Translations under genes and position numbers: made by a program
Notes under the pieces: model-generated
Told to the model about the DNA's origin: nothing
Database searches by the model: none
Seen by the model: the letters and a program-made list of their open reading frames with translations, nothing else
DNA from: Schistosoma haematobium
Lineage: Eukaryota; Platyhelminthes; Trematoda; Strigeidida; Schistosomatidae
Direction of reading: 5' to 3'
NCBI RefSeq assembly: GCF_000699445.3
Contig: NC_067198.1
Coordinates: forward strand, 45,566,691 to 45,630,690
DNA: 64,000 nt
Shown here: positions 61,805-64,000 of the stretch, piece after piece
Position numbering within the stretch: the first letter of the stretch is position 1
How the letters are laid out: the number at the start of each line of letters is the position of its first letter

Positions 61805-61899
61805 ATCCCTTGTAAATTCTATTCAGTCGTACCCTTTCTAACCTAATCCATTGTAATTAGTCTTGGTTTGCTTTTCATCAAGTCTTGTTGGTGGATAAA

Positions 61900-61905
61900 A
61901 ATAAA
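61900..61905 (+). terminator. Polyadenylation signal AATAAA of the NOV-like gene
   Basis: A canonical AATAAA hexamer about 95 bp after the stop codon, consistent with the short 3' UTRs common in schistosomes. The cleavage site itself cannot be seen. Confidence 0.6.
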
Positions 61906-64000
61906 CAGATAAAATATTTTTCCAGTAGAATGGACTTTTGTTACACCTTTAAGCCTGGTTGGAAAACCGAATCGATAATACTGAGCTTTGTGTTTAAGAT
62001 GAATAATAGTCTAATAATGAGACTCTACAAGTTCAACATCGAAAAATGAGACTTATGAAGTCGGTCGTCAAAATAGCTTGTCTAAACTTCATCACTTCAA
62101 CATATTGTAATGAAGGTATCTTCGAAATAGCTAACAATGTATGTAAAACACTAACTTGGTTTTACACTGTCCTATAAAATCTATTTTAAAGACGACTTTT
62201 TTAAGTAGTTGAAATGCAATCACTGAAGTTCGCCGGCCATCTGTCTTCTAAACTCTAATTTTCCAATGTCTCATGGGTATAGCTTGGATGAAATGAATTG
62301 GGGGAGGGAAACTAGTGGTGGATACAAAATATACCGATTACTAGTAGGGTGGGGAAAATAGTTCTGAAATGTCTCGCGTAGACAGTTGTATTTTCCAACA
62401 AGTAGCGGAAGTTTAAAATTTATATTGTCAACGGAACTATGTGTGTCTCAGCAGTGATATGTTAGACGGACACATACCATCCTATTTTAATTGGGGTTCT
62501 TCGACATCAAGATATATACTGCAAGCACATGTGTTAGGATCAATGAACGGAGATATTATTCTTTTTCCATGTCTAGTCACCTGAGAGTTTTATGATTTTA
62601 CAAATGAGTAAATTTTCCTCAATAGGTCAGGAAGGATTATTATGACAAAATGCCACCATAATTTACGGACACAGAGTCGGGTAAAATAGTCAGGCCTCGG
62701 GATTGACAGAAAAATGCCTTGAAACCATATTTAGCTGTATGAATCTCAAGATTCATACTGTGACACCCTGTGGTTCGAATTATCATCTATTATTTGATGT
62801 GTTGGAAAAAAATTTGTAGTTCGACAAACCAAGTTTCCCTTCACTTTTCCCAGCTCAACCTCTGTTACTAACAGGGACTATCCTCTACAACAAGCCTAGG
62901 GGAATACTTATTTATCATTGAGAAATATGGATTTGTTATAAAGAGATCATTATGTTCCATAATCCTACCCACTTTAGACAGATTAAACCTTGAGGTGTTC
63001 CTTAAACTGATACTACCAGAATACTTATGTGTTTAGTAGCCTATATCTTTGACAATACATTTTACTTCGTATCACTGAACCCCATTCGGAAATGCTCTTA
63101 TCAGAGAACGTTTCTCACTATGAAGTCCTGTTTGTAGTAGAAACTGGTTGTTGACTGTCATTAATATTCAAAATGATCCTATGAAACGTGTCTTCCAACG
63201 TTCATCCGTGTACGTGAACAATTATGCAGTGTGGATTGATCTACTGGTCCGTTTCCAACTTGCATTCCCGTGCAAACCAGGCAAAAAACGGAATTCCAGA
63301 TACGTGTTTCTGATAAGCAAGTAGTCCAGAATTTATCCTTGATTCTAATCCTAAAAGCCTTCCTCTGATTCAGATTTGACCCTGACGAAGTTAAATAGAC
63401 TATATTTAAAATTCTTTCTTGGATAACCTGTCCGCTTGACGAGTATCACCAGGCTCATGATAGAGAAATTCTAGAAAAATATTTTTAAATATACAGCTCT
63501 TATTTTCAGCAATGAAATCCTGGAGCTAGATTGTTTACCAATAATTTTACATCACGCGCCAAATCTAGTTAACTTGCAGCGACAAGTGTGAGGAATCACC
63601 ATTCTCTTCTCTGACAGCTGATCAAACCAAAGATAAATGGAGTAGAAAATTGACCCAATTAATGAAGTTGGAGCACTGGAAGAATTGTAGTTTGTTCGTT
63701 CCTGCTAAAGTTAAATTTTCGGCAACTGCATTTCTGGTTTTGCCTTTTGTTTCTCTTCATTCCAGGTTGGTCATTGCATACGCATAACATGTGTAGAGCG
63801 AAGGTTATGCAAGCATGACAGACAAAATTAATAATGCTACTTATTACTGTCGTTCGATAATATATGAAAAAATTTATCGTTGTGTGAGTGGCGTCGTGGC
63901 TTGTGATTATTGGCAATAAAAAATTATATTGTAAAGCCATTTGTTTCTTTGACCTTAACAATTGGAGAAGTTTGCAGAATAGCATCCCGAAGCTAAGAAT
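61906..64000. other. Intergenic region, nothing recognised
   Basis: Two kilobases beyond the poly(A) signal with no repeat family seen above and no supported gene; the minus frame at 63659-63985 lacks any recognisable feature. Confidence 0.45.

Noticed and set aside
63659..63985. Minus-strand 108-residue frame as a gene
   Set aside because: No motif, no splice or promoter context and AT-driven composition.
1..64000. CRISPR array or bacterial operon structure
   Set aside because: No regularly spaced direct repeats with unique spacers; the sequence is eukaryotic and intron-rich.

Overview
The window is AT-rich, intron-dominated DNA of a flatworm, almost certainly a Schistosoma blood fluke. 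It is dense in schistosome-type retroelement debris: RTE-clade non-LTR 3' ends with (TAAG)n or (TGAC)n tails, Penelope-like elements (PLEs) with GIY-YIG endonuclease, tRNA-promoter/hammerhead elements of the SM-alpha kind, and a 0.5-kb family ending in (TAAA)n. Species cannot be set from the sequence alone.

One host gene dominates. Twenty-six exons on the + strand, from 1488 to the stop at 61802-61804, splice with unbroken reading phase into at least 2,907 residues. The 5' end lies outside the window. The protein is a NO VEIN (NOV)/sacsin-type GHKL (HSP90-like) ATPase: about 500 visible residues of N-terminal region, then the ATPase (exons 7-12), a long middle region, and a C-terminal DUF3883/NOV_C domain (exons 25-26) with a PD-(D/E)xK-like motif pair. 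A poly(A) signal lies about 95 bp after the stop. No other host gene is supported; 61.9-64.0 kb looks intergenic.

The introns carry the mobile elements. The most striking are three short units at 33905-34437, 44345-44817 and 55227-55546. Each is a head-to-head inverted dimer of a tRNA-like + hammerhead-ribozyme module, each is flanked by its own 11-12 bp target-site duplication, and all three point the same way as the gene. A fourth, 5'-truncated single copy at 37341-37450 keeps a complete hammerhead consensus on the sense strand of intron 17. A PLE at 37687-39325 has a 13-bp target duplication and an open frame that runs to the element's very end, so its stop codon is supplied by flanking DNA. 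Three further relics stop at the same 3' terminus.

Other points of note are a 245-bp identical tract shared by two otherwise diverged repeats 5.4 kb apart (gene conversion candidate), a ~630-bp near-identical inverted repeat pair 19 kb apart, and a nested retroelement insertion at 43.5 kb. Residue numbers below count the first complete codon of the first visible exon as 1.
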